This document shows positions 40,531-49,613 of a DNA stretch of 64,000 nt, piece by piece (position 1 is the first letter of the stretch; each line of letters starts with the position of its first letter). The translations under genes and the position numbers were made by a program. The notes beneath the pieces are model-generated. The model was not told the origin of the DNA. It worked only from the letters and a program-made list of their open reading frames with translations, and searched no databases. Source of the stretch: CAZLFA01 sp964558665 (GTDB taxonomy: Bacteria > Desulfobacterota > Syntrophia > Syntrophales > PHBD01); NCBI GenBank assembly GCA_964558665.1, contig CAZLFA010000003.1, positions 62,001 through 126,000 of the forward strand, read 5' to 3'.

Positions 40531-42054
40531 ATGAATCTGAAAATCTTATCGGTTTTATTGTTGGCGTTTTGTTTTTCCGTGGTTAATGCTTATGGCGCCA
40601 ATGATATGAGAATCACCACGATGGAAGAGGCGGACAAAGCATATCTGAACGGCCAATATGGCAAAGCCGCTTCCTATTACCAGGCCTTGCTCGCTAATCT
40701 GGAAGGACAGACAAAAACAAAGTCCTCCGCTCTTGTCGCCGCGGTGCGCTTCCGCCTGGGACAAGCACAGCTAAGGGAGGGGAAACTGGAACAAGGCCTG
40801 AACAACATGAAGGCTTTCTATGAAAACAATCCTGAAAATCCCTTCGTAGTCCGCAGCTATGCCCTGGCTCTCTTCCAGAATAAGAAATACCGGGAATCAA
40901 TCCCCGTTTTCGAAAAGGCCGCCGCATTGGATAAAACCTTTGCCGCCCGGGCGTACTATTACACCGGCACGGCCAAGTATCTTTCCGGTCAAGCCGGCGC
41001 CGCCATTAATGACCTGGCCCGGGCGCGGGATATGGATCCTCAGTCCCGGGAAGGGAAAAATGCCGGTGCCTTACTTGCCGACCTGGAAAAGAATATCCAG
41101 GAAACATCGGGTATGGACAAGCAGGCGGCGGTTACGGCGGCGCCGGGCCGGCCGACGAAGCAGAAGCCCTGGGCCTTCTCCCTCTCCGCGGGAATGGAAT
41201 ACGACTCCAACGTCGCCCTCATCCCGTCGGAACAGACCCGCCCGAGCGACATCTCCTCCGACGGCGACTGGCGGACTGTATACAGCCTCGGCGGGATCTA
41301 CGAGTTCGTCAACACGGGAAAACATTTTTTCGGAGCGAAGGCCGGCATTTACGGTACCCAGCAGTTCAAGGACGATATGTTCAACGTGCAGAGCGGGATA
41401 TTCAGCCTCTACTACAAAGGCAACATCGCCGAGAGGTTTCAGTTCCGCCTCACCCCATTCGTTTCCAAGACCCTGCTGAAGGTCGCGAGTTATTCCTGGG
41501 CCTATGGGATTACCCCCGGGATCTCATGGCAGACCGCAAAATGGACATGGACTGACCTGGACTACACCTTCTCGAAAGCAGAGTTCACAGACGCCCCACA
41601 GTATCCCGAGGAAAACCGCACTGGTAAGAACCATAACGTTACACTCCGGCAGAACTTCTCCTTCCCCTCGCTGCTCTTCGCTAAGCGGACCACCTTTTTC
41701 TCCGGGTGGCTGAACTACTCCCGGGCCGATACGGACGGGGCGTCCTACGCCAATCACTCCAATGGCTTCGGGGTTCTGGGCCAGCAGGAATTCCCCATGG
41801 ATTTTACCCTCATGGTGAGTTACAGTTACGCCAAGACTAGGTTCGACAACGGCAACATCCGAAGCGCCACCAACGAAGAGCGGAACGACACGGGCCAGAC
41901 GGTAACGTTAAACGTCTTCAAAAAGCTCGATATGATATACAAGAACCTCTCCACCTATATGGGCTACCGATGGTACAAGAACGACTCAAATATTCATAAC
42001 TATTATTCCTATAACTCCAACACTTACTCGGCAGGCTTCACCCTTGATTTCTGA
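40531..42054 (+). CDS. TPR-containing outer-membrane beta-barrel protein (module copy 2)
   Basis: 507 residues from the ATG at 40531; a TTG at 40510 is also in frame but would spoil the signal peptide. Signal peptide to about residue 21 (AYG), TPR helices (about 25-195), the shared linker AAVTAAPGRPTKQKPWAF, and a beta-barrel (about 210-507) that begins MEYDSNV and ends GFTLDF. Identity to the paralogue at 22217 is high across the barrel (e.g. LIPSEQTRPSDISS and KTLxxVASYSWAYG-type blocks; GYRWYKNDSNI). It is likely outer-membrane and functionally coupled to the upstream coiled-coil protein. A strong hairpin follows 15 bp later. Confidence 0.86.
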   Translation: MNLKILSVLLLAFCFSVVNAYGANDMRITTMEEADKAYLNGQYGKAASYYQALLANLEGQTKTKSSALVAAVRFRLGQAQLREGKLEQGLNNMKAFYENNPENPFVVRSYALALFQNKKYRESIPVFEKAAALDKTFAARAYYYTGTAKYLSGQAGAAINDLARARDMDPQSREGKNAGALLADLEKNIQETSGMDKQAAVTAAPGRPTKQKPWAFSLSAGMEYDSNVALIPSEQTRPSDISSDGDWRTVYSLGGIYEFVNTGKHFFGAKAGIYGTQQFKDDMFNVQSGIFSLYYKGNIAERFQFRLTPFVSKTLLKVASYSWAYGITPGISWQTAKWTWTDLDYTFSKAEFTDAPQYPEENRTGKNHNVTLRQNFSFPSLLFAKRTTFFSGWLNYSRADTDGASYANHSNGFGVLGQQEFPMDFTLMVSYSYAKTRFDNGNIRSATNEERNDTGQTVTLNVFKKLDMIYKNLSTYMGYRWYKNDSNIHNYYSYNSNTYSAGFTLDF

Positions 42055-42068
42055 GCTCCCCTCTCAAA

Positions 42069-42095
42069 GGACCTCCCGCTGCATGCGGGAGGTCC
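42069..42095 (+). terminator. Strong 11-bp hairpin after module copy 2 (no U-tract)
   Basis: GGACCTCCCGC / GCGGGAGGTCC with a 5-nt loop, 15 bp after the stop codon. It lacks a poly-T tail, so it may act as an mRNA 3' stabiliser or a weak terminator. Confidence 0.6.
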
Positions 42096-42614
42096 GGGTA
42101 AAGGCGTTGATCTTATCTGTAAATCGATGCTAACCATCACCATAGCCAATAGCGGATCCGCAGGCCATTTTGGCTCATCTCTACGTTGTTCTCTTTCTTC
42201 AAATGGATAGTGCGCCACGAGGCTGTACAAGAGATAAGGGTAGACCCCGTGGAGACGGTTTGCAGGAAATACCTTCAAACCACCTGAAGCTGCAATGGTA
42301 AAGAGCCATTGTGGTAAGCGGTAAGAAAAAGTCAAGGCAGTGACCATGGCTTCCGTCGAAAAATATTCTGGGCCGCAGAAAACCCTTTGCGCACTTACAC
42401 TACCGCAGACAGAAACCAGTCTATTTTCCATTTCATACCTCGATAATACCCCTATACTATGTATTATCCCTTGTTGTTCGGATACAGAGCAGTATTGACT
42501 TAAGGAGAAACTTGCCTTATCTATTTCCCCGCTGATTTGGTTGTTGTTTGTTGACCGGATGTCAAACATTGAAAATGTTTTTTTCGGGCAAGCGCTCAGG
42601 AAGCTTTGCGTATA
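42096..42614. other. 519-bp region without a supported gene
   Basis: A minus-strand frame (42024-42569) stays open but overlaps the preceding hairpin and gene end and has no recognisable motif, so it is not called. The region may hold a decayed gene. The last 60 bp are AT-rich and probably carry the promoter for the PAS-LuxR gene. Confidence 0.4.
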
Positions 42615-44339
42615 ATGAAAAATAATGAACCAAAGAACCGACTGGCGGATGAATTGTTGACGCTGCGCCGCCGCGTTGCGGATATGGAATCTTCTGTAAG
42701 GCTATGTGATTGGTATAAGGAACGTTACAGATTATTGTATGAAGGATGTGTCGACGGTTATGCGGCTATTGACAGGAACGGGGTTTTCACGGACTCCAAC
42801 TCAGCCTTCACGTTGATGATGGGATACTCTGATCAGGAGTTAAAGGAAAGAACATACAAGGACGTAACTCCGGATAAATGGCTTGGCATGGAGGAGAAAA
42901 TCCTCCGCGAACAGGTTCTGACAAGGAGTTATTCCAATATTTATGAAAAAGAGTTTCAGAGAAAGGATGGTCGCATTTTTCCTGCTGTGGTCAGAACTTA
43001 TCTGCTTAAGGATAATAACGGAGAATATGCCGGCATATGGGCTTTCATCCGTGACATTACGGATCGTAAAAAGAATGAAAATGCACTCAAGGTGAGTGAA
43101 GAGCGATTCTATAAGGCGTTCAGATCCAGCCCGGCCCCTACTTACATCAGTAAAATCGATGATGGACGCTACATCGACGTAAACGACAGCGGCTTGAATC
43201 TGCTCGGATACACCAGGGAAGAAATCGTCGGTCGTACCGCTCTGGAATTATCCATATGGGAAAATTACGAAGTTCGCAGACAATTCATACCTCATCTGGT
43301 CAAATATGGCTCAATAAAGGATACGTTGATCCGTCTTCGTACAAAAGACGGTGAGCTCAGGGAAACATTATGGTCTTGCGAACTCATCAAACTGGGAAAT
43401 GAGAATGTGATGCTCTCTCTTTTATATGACGTCACAGAGAAGAACAGAGGAGAAAAACTGCTCAAAGAGTCGGAACGGAAACTGTCGGACATTATCAATT
43501 TTCTGCCCGATGCAACCTTTGCAATCGATCTCCGGGGAAAGGTTATCTTCTGGAACCGCTCAATGGAAGAAATGACCGGCGTCAAGGCAGAGCTGATGCT
43601 GGGAAAGTCTGATCATGAATATGCCATACCGTTTTACGGTGTGCAAAGACCAATGCTGATCGACCTCGTACTTAAAAAAAACAGGAAGATTGAAAAAAGC
43701 TATGAACATATTATCAGGAAAGGAAGGAATCTTCTGCTCAGCGAAGCTTATATGCCCAACCTGAATAACAAAAGCGTTTTTCTTTGGGGGATGGCAAGCC
43801 CGCTGTATGACGGAAAGGGAAACATTCTCGGCGCCATTGAATCAATCCGGGATATTACCGATCACAAACAGACCCAGGAAGCGGTTACAAAAAGAGAAGA
43901 GGAGCTCAGGAACAAGGCCAAAGAACTTGAGGCTTTCAATGCCGCCCTGAGCGTGCTGCTTAAGAAAAGGGAACATGACAAAAAAGAACTCGAAGACAAA
44001 ATAATATCAAATGTCAAAATGCTCATTCTGCCGCAGATCGAAAAGTTAAAGGAGATGTCAAGCAGCAGGAAAGCCGCGATGCATCTCGATATCTTGGAAT
44101 CCAATCTCAGAGAGATAGTTTCCCCCTTTTCCCGGAGACTGTCTTCAAAATACCTGAATCTTACGAACAAGGAGATTCAAATTGCCAATCTCATAAAAGA
44201 AGGGAAGGAGACGAAAGAGATCGCCGAATTTCTGGGCATTTCCGAAAGCACCATCAACATCCACCGGTATAATATCAGGAAAAAACTGAATCTCACCAAA
44301 AAGCACAATCTTCGCACTTATCTCTGCAGCCTGGGCTGA
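42615..44339 (+). CDS. Soluble multi-PAS regulator with C-terminal LuxR-type HTH
   Basis: 574 residues from the ATG at 42615; a TTG at 42606 sits closer to AGGAAGC and is an alternative. After a short coiled coil come three PAS/PAC units (about 33-150, 158-280, 295-425), each ending in a DITDRK-like PAC sequence. A coiled coil follows (about 425-500), then an HTH (about 515-570: LTNKEIQIANLIKEGKETKE, SESTINIHRYNIRKKL). There is no kinase, so it probably senses a small ligand or redox state and acts directly on DNA. The third PAS resembles the first PAS of the kinase at 44864. It lies just downstream of module copy 2. Confidence 0.9.
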   Translation: MKNNEPKNRLADELLTLRRRVADMESSVRLCDWYKERYRLLYEGCVDGYAAIDRNGVFTDSNSAFTLMMGYSDQELKERTYKDVTPDKWLGMEEKILREQVLTRSYSNIYEKEFQRKDGRIFPAVVRTYLLKDNNGEYAGIWAFIRDITDRKKNENALKVSEERFYKAFRSSPAPTYISKIDDGRYIDVNDSGLNLLGYTREEIVGRTALELSIWENYEVRRQFIPHLVKYGSIKDTLIRLRTKDGELRETLWSCELIKLGNENVMLSLLYDVTEKNRGEKLLKESERKLSDIINFLPDATFAIDLRGKVIFWNRSMEEMTGVKAELMLGKSDHEYAIPFYGVQRPMLIDLVLKKNRKIEKSYEHIIRKGRNLLLSEAYMPNLNNKSVFLWGMASPLYDGKGNILGAIESIRDITDHKQTQEAVTKREEELRNKAKELEAFNAALSVLLKKREHDKKELEDKIISNVKMLILPQIEKLKEMSSSRKAAMHLDILESNLREIVSPFSRRLSSKYLNLTNKEIQIANLIKEGKETKEIAEFLGISESTINIHRYNIRKKLNLTKKHNLRTYLCSLG

Positions 44340-44472
44340 ATTTATTTTTCCTAAAGATTTATTAAAGATTATTCAATATTGTAAATTCAATACTCCTGCC
44401 GTAAAGTCTCGCTCAACATCACCAGTCCTCAATTTCTTGTTATTGAAATGTTTTTGTAATCATTGATCATAA

Positions 44473-44692
44473 TTAGTCTCCATCCGGAAACTCCGGATGC
44501 TGGAACTTTTGGTTTCCGGATTGGAAAGTGGTTATTTTTCGTTCCGGCAAGGAGATATAAAATCCCCCTTGCCCCCTTTATAAATGGGGTTTTACATGAT
44601 TGCGCGGAGGCGTACATAATGTACGTCGCACAAGCAATAACGCAGATCGACACAGCCGGAGCGGAAAAGAGCCCTTTCCGGACGGAAACTAA
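44473..44692 (-). repeat. MITE-like element, family C (copy 2)
   Basis: 220 bp, non-coding, inside the 524-bp gap 44340-44863. Terminal inverted repeats TTAGTCTCCATCCGGAAA (left) and TTAGTTTCCGTCCGGAAA (complement of right) agree at 16 of 18 positions. It is in the opposite orientation to the copy at 39555 and contains an extra ~70 bp with a CGTACATAATGTACG palindrome (44611-44625) and CCCCCTTTATAAATGGGG hairpin. Confidence 0.8.
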
Positions 44693-44863
44693 ATAATAGC
44701 AGGCAAAATTATAAATACTTCACCTCAAAATAGAGAATTAGAAAATATCAATTCTTGCATAAATATTAGGAGAGTCTGCAAAAGCCGATCGGCACTGCAG
44801 ACCATACAGGCAAGCTGTCGGCAAGCCGGAAAAGCTTTCTGCCCCAACAGGAAAAAATCTACA

Positions 44864-46903
44864 ATGGAAAAACAAGCAAGAGCGGAAGCGGATTTGCAGT
44901 TGGAGATCGAAGCTTTGCGCCTGCGAAATACAGAACTTCAAAATACGATAGACGATCTGTGCAAGAGCAGTAAACAGCTGGCTGACATCATAAACTCTCT
45001 CCCCGATGCAGCGCTCGTCATAAACAATGACGGTCAAGTGATCGTATGGAACCGTACCATGGAGAAGATGACCGGAATACAAGCGGAAGAGATGCTGGGG
45101 AAGAATGATTATGAGTATGCGATTCCGTTCTACGGAAAGAAAAGACCGCTTCTGATCGATCTTGTCCTCCGCAATGATCCATCCAGGCTGGAAGATATGT
45201 CTCAGCATTATACGAACATCAATAAGGAAGGAGACATCCTGCGCGGGGAAGCCTACACGCCGGCACTGGAGAAGGGTAAAAGCGCTCACCTTCATGCAAC
45301 CGCTTCTCTCCTGCGCAACTCGGAAGGCGAGGTCATCGGCGCTATCGAGTGTTTTCGGGACAATACCGGCCGCAAAGAGCTGGAGGAGAAATTAATCCAT
45401 TCAGAAAGACAGTATCGCAATCTGGTTGACAACTCTCCGGTCGGGGTTTTTATGACAAATCTGTCGGGACTGATCCTTTTTATCAACCAGGCCTTTGCCG
45501 AAACCTTAAGTTATGACTCTGCTGAGGAGCTCTTTCTTCTCAATTCAAAAATATCCTACAGAAGACACGAAGACCGTGAAAGAATCACTGATATCCTTTA
45601 CAGCGACGGCGTGTTGAATCAGTGTGAAGTGGAGCTGCTCACAAAAGATGGCGAATCCAGGTATGTCCTCATGAGCGCGGTTCTTGAACAGGGGCTCATA
45701 TCAGGGACGATCATGGATATAACCTCGCGCAAGCGAACCATTAAAGACAACGAGAAACTCCAGGCGCAGCTTATGCGCGCCCAGAAAATGGAGGCAATCG
45801 GAACCCTGGCCGGAGGCGTTGCCCATGACTTTAACAATCTCCTGATGGGTATCCAGGGATATGCGTCTTTGTCGCTGCTTGCTATGGCTCCGGATCACCC
45901 ATGCTGTTCAAATCTGCAGAAGATTGAAGAACTCGTGGCAAGCGGCGCCGGTCTTACCCGGCAGCTCCTGGGTTTTGCCCTGGGCGGCAAGTATGAAGCA
46001 CGCCCGACGAATATCAATATGCTGCTGGAAAAAACCCTTTCCATCTTCAGCCGGACAAACAAAGAAATCACTATCGATATGAACCAGCAGGACTTTGTCT
46101 GGACCGTCGATGTTGACCGGGGACAGATGGAACAGGTCTTTCTGAATATCTTCATCAACGCAGGCCAGGCTATGCCCGACGGAGGAAATCTTTACATAGA
46201 AACGGGCAATCTCCATCAGTCCGAACCGGAAGTAGTGCCTTACGGAGCATCACCGGGCTCATATGTCTGTGTGGCAATAACCGATACGGGAATCGGCATG
46301 GATGAAAAAACCCTGGAACGTATATTCGATCCCTTCTTCACGACGAAAAGCTCCCGGCGCGGTACCGGACTGGGACTGGCTTCAGCCTATGGAATCGTCA
46401 AAAGGCACGGGGGATATATCAGGGTCAACAGTCAGCCCGGCGTCGGTTCTACCTTCAGGATACACCTGCCGGCATCCGATAATGATGTGCCGTTAAACGA
46501 TGAAGTTGCCGAAGTGCTGCTGACAGGCCGGGAAACCGTCCTCGTGGTGGATGATGAGAAGGATGTTGCATGCGTTACAAAAGAGATGCTGAAAATCCTC
46601 GGTTACCGGACCTTCATCGTCGGCAGCGGCCAGGAGGCTGTTGCCGCTTATATGGAGAGACAGAAGATAATTGACCTCGTCATTCTGGACATGATCATGC
46701 CGGGAATGTCCGGGGCAAAGACATTCGAGGCTTTACGGAAAATAAATCATGCCGTGAAAGTAATTCTCGCGAGCGGATTCAGCATGGATGAACAGACAAA
46801 GCAGCTTTTGGAGTCGGGGTGCAAAGGGTTCATTCAAAAACCGTTCGGCATGCCTGAACTGTCCCGGAAAGTGAGGGAAGTCCTGGATGCCGGCAAGAGA
46901 TGA
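44864..46903 (+). CDS. PAS-PAS hybrid histidine kinase with receiver domain
   Basis: 679 residues, soluble. A leading coiled coil precedes PAS 1 (about 42-165) and PAS 2 (about 180-290). The DHp domain has His in AGGVAHDFNNLLMGI (about residue 325). The HATPase spans about 410-540 (VFLNIFINAGQAM, DTGIGMD, RGTGLGLASAYGIV). A C-terminal receiver (about 560-678) has VVDDEKD and phosphoacceptor Asp in VILDMIMPGMSG. No DNA-binding output. PAS 1 is homologous to PAS 3 of the regulator at 42615 (shared LGKxDxEYAIPFYG block), which suggests a common ligand. The chemoreceptor gene follows after 57 bp. Confidence 0.92.
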   Translation: MEKQARAEADLQLEIEALRLRNTELQNTIDDLCKSSKQLADIINSLPDAALVINNDGQVIVWNRTMEKMTGIQAEEMLGKNDYEYAIPFYGKKRPLLIDLVLRNDPSRLEDMSQHYTNINKEGDILRGEAYTPALEKGKSAHLHATASLLRNSEGEVIGAIECFRDNTGRKELEEKLIHSERQYRNLVDNSPVGVFMTNLSGLILFINQAFAETLSYDSAEELFLLNSKISYRRHEDRERITDILYSDGVLNQCEVELLTKDGESRYVLMSAVLEQGLISGTIMDITSRKRTIKDNEKLQAQLMRAQKMEAIGTLAGGVAHDFNNLLMGIQGYASLSLLAMAPDHPCCSNLQKIEELVASGAGLTRQLLGFALGGKYEARPTNINMLLEKTLSIFSRTNKEITIDMNQQDFVWTVDVDRGQMEQVFLNIFINAGQAMPDGGNLYIETGNLHQSEPEVVPYGASPGSYVCVAITDTGIGMDEKTLERIFDPFFTTKSSRRGTGLGLASAYGIVKRHGGYIRVNSQPGVGSTFRIHLPASDNDVPLNDEVAEVLLTGRETVLVVDDEKDVACVTKEMLKILGYRTFIVGSGQEAVAAYMERQKIIDLVILDMIMPGMSGAKTFEALRKINHAVKVILASGFSMDEQTKQLLESGCKGFIQKPFGMPELSRKVREVLDAGKR

Positions 46904-46960
46904 GAAGAAGAGATGTTTTTGCGAGGAAACATTTTTAATAAAGTTCTGGGGGTAAATGTC

Positions 46961-48901
46961 ATGGGAAAAAATTCTTTCTTTAGAGGCGGACTGAGGACAA
47001 AGCTGATGCTCGGCGGATGTTTAATGGCCATCATTCCGGTAATGATACTTGGCTCGATAGCCGTATACAACGCCAAGACGTCCATTGAAAAGGAAACGGA
47101 ACAGCAGATTTTGGTGATCTCGAAAAGCATCGCGGATATGGTTGACGGAGTGATGACCTCGGAATCCAATGCCATAGCCATGCTCGCCCAGAGGGACGCC
47201 GTTATACAGGCAGCCAAAGAAGCGAATATCGGCGGCAATACCAGCAAGGTTGAATTCCTGCAAAAAGAGCTGGCAAAGCTCCAGACAATTGCGAAGGGTC
47301 GTTATGACATGGTCTTCGTTGCGGGAAAAGACGGGGTTGTTTTTACCGATAGCGTAAGCGGCGCGGCTAAAGGCCTCAAGGCAACAGACAGAGAATATTT
47401 CAAGAAAACCCAGCAGGGACAGTCAAGCATGGACTCTGTTGTTATATCGAGAAAAAATAACGAACCTGTCTGTTCAATCGCCTATCCGATCAAGGATGAA
47501 AACGGACAGGTGATCGGAATGATTTCCGGCCTCATGAACGTTTCTTTTCTTGGCGCCAAAATCAACGAGATCAAGCTTGGAAAAACCGGTTATGCCTATG
47601 TGACCAACAAAGAAGGTACCGTTATTGTTTATCCGGACAAAAAACAGGTCCTGCAGTTGAATCTGTCAAAAGAACAGGGCATGGAAGACGTGATGAAGAG
47701 GGCCACCGTCGGAGATGCAGGCGCTCAGGAATACACCTACAAGGGAGTAAAGAAATATGCCGGATATGCGCCCGTCAAGGCCAACGGCTGGAGCGTTGTA
47801 ACGGCGGTTCCTGTGGATGAGATGCTTCAATCCGTTTACACGACGCGGAACATTATTCTAATCGGGATAATCTTTTTTGCAGCGCTTGCCGTGGGATTTG
47901 CGTATCTCGCCGCCAGGTCGATTGCATTGCCGGTACAGGGTGCGGTGGAAAAGCTGAGTGCCGGTTCAGATCAGATCACAGCGGCATCCGGCGAGGTGGC
48001 TTCAGCCAGCCAGAGTCTGGCGGAAGGAGCCTCCGAACAGGCGGCGGCGATTGAGGAGACGTCATCTTCCATGGAGGAGATGTCTTCAATGACAAAGCAG
48101 AATGCCGACAATGCCAATCAGGCAAAGGCGTATATGGCGGAGGCGAGAGCCATCGTGGGCCGTGTCAACCAGCAGATGGACGACATGGCGGCAGCGATCC
48201 ATGAGGTCAGCAGGTCAAGCGAAGAAACGGGCAAGATCATCAAGACAATCGACGAAATTGCCTTTCAGACAAATCTGCTGGCATTGAATGCCGCAGTAGA
48301 GGCGGCCAGGGCCGGCGAGGCAGGGGCCGGATTTGCGGTTGTCGCTGATGAGGTGCGCAATCTGGCCATGCGGGCGGCAGAGGCGGCCAAGAATACATCT
48401 GCGCTGATCGAGAATACGATCAATGTGGTTAAGCGCAGCAGTCAGTTGACGGACGCCACCCGTGAAGGATTCAAGGAGAACGTGGAGATTGCCATGAAGA
48501 TAGGCAGTCTTGTTGACGAGATCGCCGCCGCCTCAGACGAGCAGGCACAGGGCATCGGCCAGATCAACAAGGCCATTCAGGAGATGGATAAGGTGGTGCA
48601 GCAGAATGCGGCCAATGCGGAAGAGTCGGCCAGCGCCTCTGAAGAGCTGAACGCCCAGGCCATTACAATGAAAGATGTCGTTGCAGAACTCGAATCGGTC
48701 ATTGGAGGACGCAGTAACGGCAATTCACGCGGCGGTTTTTCGGGAACGGTTTCTCAAACAGGCAGGAAACCCGCAATGATTGAACACAGGACAAAAGCGG
48801 CAAAAGGGTCTGCGAACGCAAGAAACAGGAAGAGTCCCGGCAGGGCACTTAATCCCGAGGAGGTGATCCCCTTCAACGATTCGGAGTTCAAAGATTTCTA
48901 G
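46961..48901 (+). CDS. Methyl-accepting chemotaxis protein with Cache sensor and CheR tether
   Basis: 646 residues from the ATG at 46961 (GGGGGTAAATGTC upstream). TM1 (about 15-33), a periplasmic double-Cache domain (about 40-275: SGAAKGLKATDREYFKK, GLMNVSFLGAKINEI), TM2 (about 290-312), then a long cytoplasmic coiled coil. The signalling tip reads IIKTIDEIAFQTNLLALNAA then VEAARAGEAGAGFAVVADEV. The last five residues EFKDF match the xFxxF-type pentapeptide that tethers CheR/CheB. No HAMP domain is obvious between TM2 and the signalling region. It probably shares a signalling route with the upstream kinase. Confidence 0.94.
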   Translation: MGKNSFFRGGLRTKLMLGGCLMAIIPVMILGSIAVYNAKTSIEKETEQQILVISKSIADMVDGVMTSESNAIAMLAQRDAVIQAAKEANIGGNTSKVEFLQKELAKLQTIAKGRYDMVFVAGKDGVVFTDSVSGAAKGLKATDREYFKKTQQGQSSMDSVVISRKNNEPVCSIAYPIKDENGQVIGMISGLMNVSFLGAKINEIKLGKTGYAYVTNKEGTVIVYPDKKQVLQLNLSKEQGMEDVMKRATVGDAGAQEYTYKGVKKYAGYAPVKANGWSVVTAVPVDEMLQSVYTTRNIILIGIIFFAALAVGFAYLAARSIALPVQGAVEKLSAGSDQITAASGEVASASQSLAEGASEQAAAIEETSSSMEEMSSMTKQNADNANQAKAYMAEARAIVGRVNQQMDDMAAAIHEVSRSSEETGKIIKTIDEIAFQTNLLALNAAVEAARAGEAGAGFAVVADEVRNLAMRAAEAAKNTSALIENTINVVKRSSQLTDATREGFKENVEIAMKIGSLVDEIAAASDEQAQGIGQINKAIQEMDKVVQQNAANAEESASASEELNAQAITMKDVVAELESVIGGRSNGNSRGGFSGTVSQTGRKPAMIEHRTKAAKGSANARNRKSPGRALNPEEVIPFNDSEFKDF

Positions 48902-49024
48902 ATCCATGCCGTAATATCCGGAAATAAATATCCGGTGCGGCAGATCAGGGACATGCGGGCGATCATTGAAAACATTTTTAAAACAGATGGCCATTCCTGT
49001 TTCAAAGGGCGGAAAGTGAACGCT

Positions 49025-49477
49025 ATGAGTATATGGGAATATCTTTTTACAAAAAAGAATCGGGATGAAATTGCGGCGGGGGAAAATGTCATGGCAACGG
49101 CCGGCGCAATCATGACAAAGAGCGAATCCATCCTCAACCGGATTTTTGACGACTATAAGATGATGTTGTTGAACAAGGAACCTGATTTTGTCATCTTCAG
49201 CGTATTCGGGATGAACAGAAACGGGGTGCTGACAGAAGAACAGTCGGCTATTCACGGGAAAATCGATCCTGTGATTCGCCATATGATTGATATGATGGAC
49301 ATTGAACATATGACAGCCAGCCAGAAAATGGCCATCCTTTTTATCATCAGGATGATGATGGCGCACAAGCTTCTGTTTATGATGGAACTCTTCAGGAATG
49401 CAAGAAACAGGCGGTCGTCGAACAGACATAGCATGCAAAAAACGCTGGAGGAGATGGATACACTCGGGCATGCGTAA
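49025..49477 (+). CDS. Hypothetical Met-rich helical protein next to the chemoreceptor
   Basis: 150 residues from the ATG at 49025; in-frame ATGs at 48935 and 48953 would add up to 30 residues. The protein is rich in methionine in its second half (IDMMDIEHMTASQKMA then LFIIRMMMAHKLLFMMELF), which forms a hydrophobic helix. No family recognised. It follows the chemoreceptor by about 120 bp on the same strand. Confidence 0.6.
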   Translation: MSIWEYLFTKKNRDEIAAGENVMATAGAIMTKSESILNRIFDDYKMMLLNKEPDFVIFSVFGMNRNGVLTEEQSAIHGKIDPVIRHMIDMMDIEHMTASQKMAILFIIRMMMAHKLLFMMELFRNARNRRSSNRHSMQKTLEEMDTLGHA

Positions 49478-49515
49478 GGATTAGATGCACCGTAAAATTC
49501 AAAGGGAAAGGGGGG

Positions 49516-49599
49516 ATGAAAAAGAGTCAGGCTTTATTATGTGCAGTGGTCATACTGACCGATAGTTTTTTTTGGAAATTCATTCTTAATAATCATTAA
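49516..49599 (+). CDS. Possible 27-residue leader peptide ahead of the acetate transporter
   Basis: MKKSQALLCAVVILTDSFFW and then KFILNNH, preceded by AAGGGGGG. A short hairpin GGTCA-TAC-TGACC (49548-49560) followed by TTTTTTTT (49565-49572) lies inside it, so translation could affect termination before the transporter. Purely a candidate; the stem is only 5 bp. Confidence 0.3.
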   Translation: MKKSQALLCAVVILTDSFFWKFILNNH

Positions 49600-49613
49600 A
49601 GGAGGATTATTTT

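Noticed and set aside
42024..42569. 181-codon minus-strand frame after module copy 2
   Set aside because: Overlaps the barrel gene end and hairpin, has no motif or ribosome-binding site and an improbable composition.
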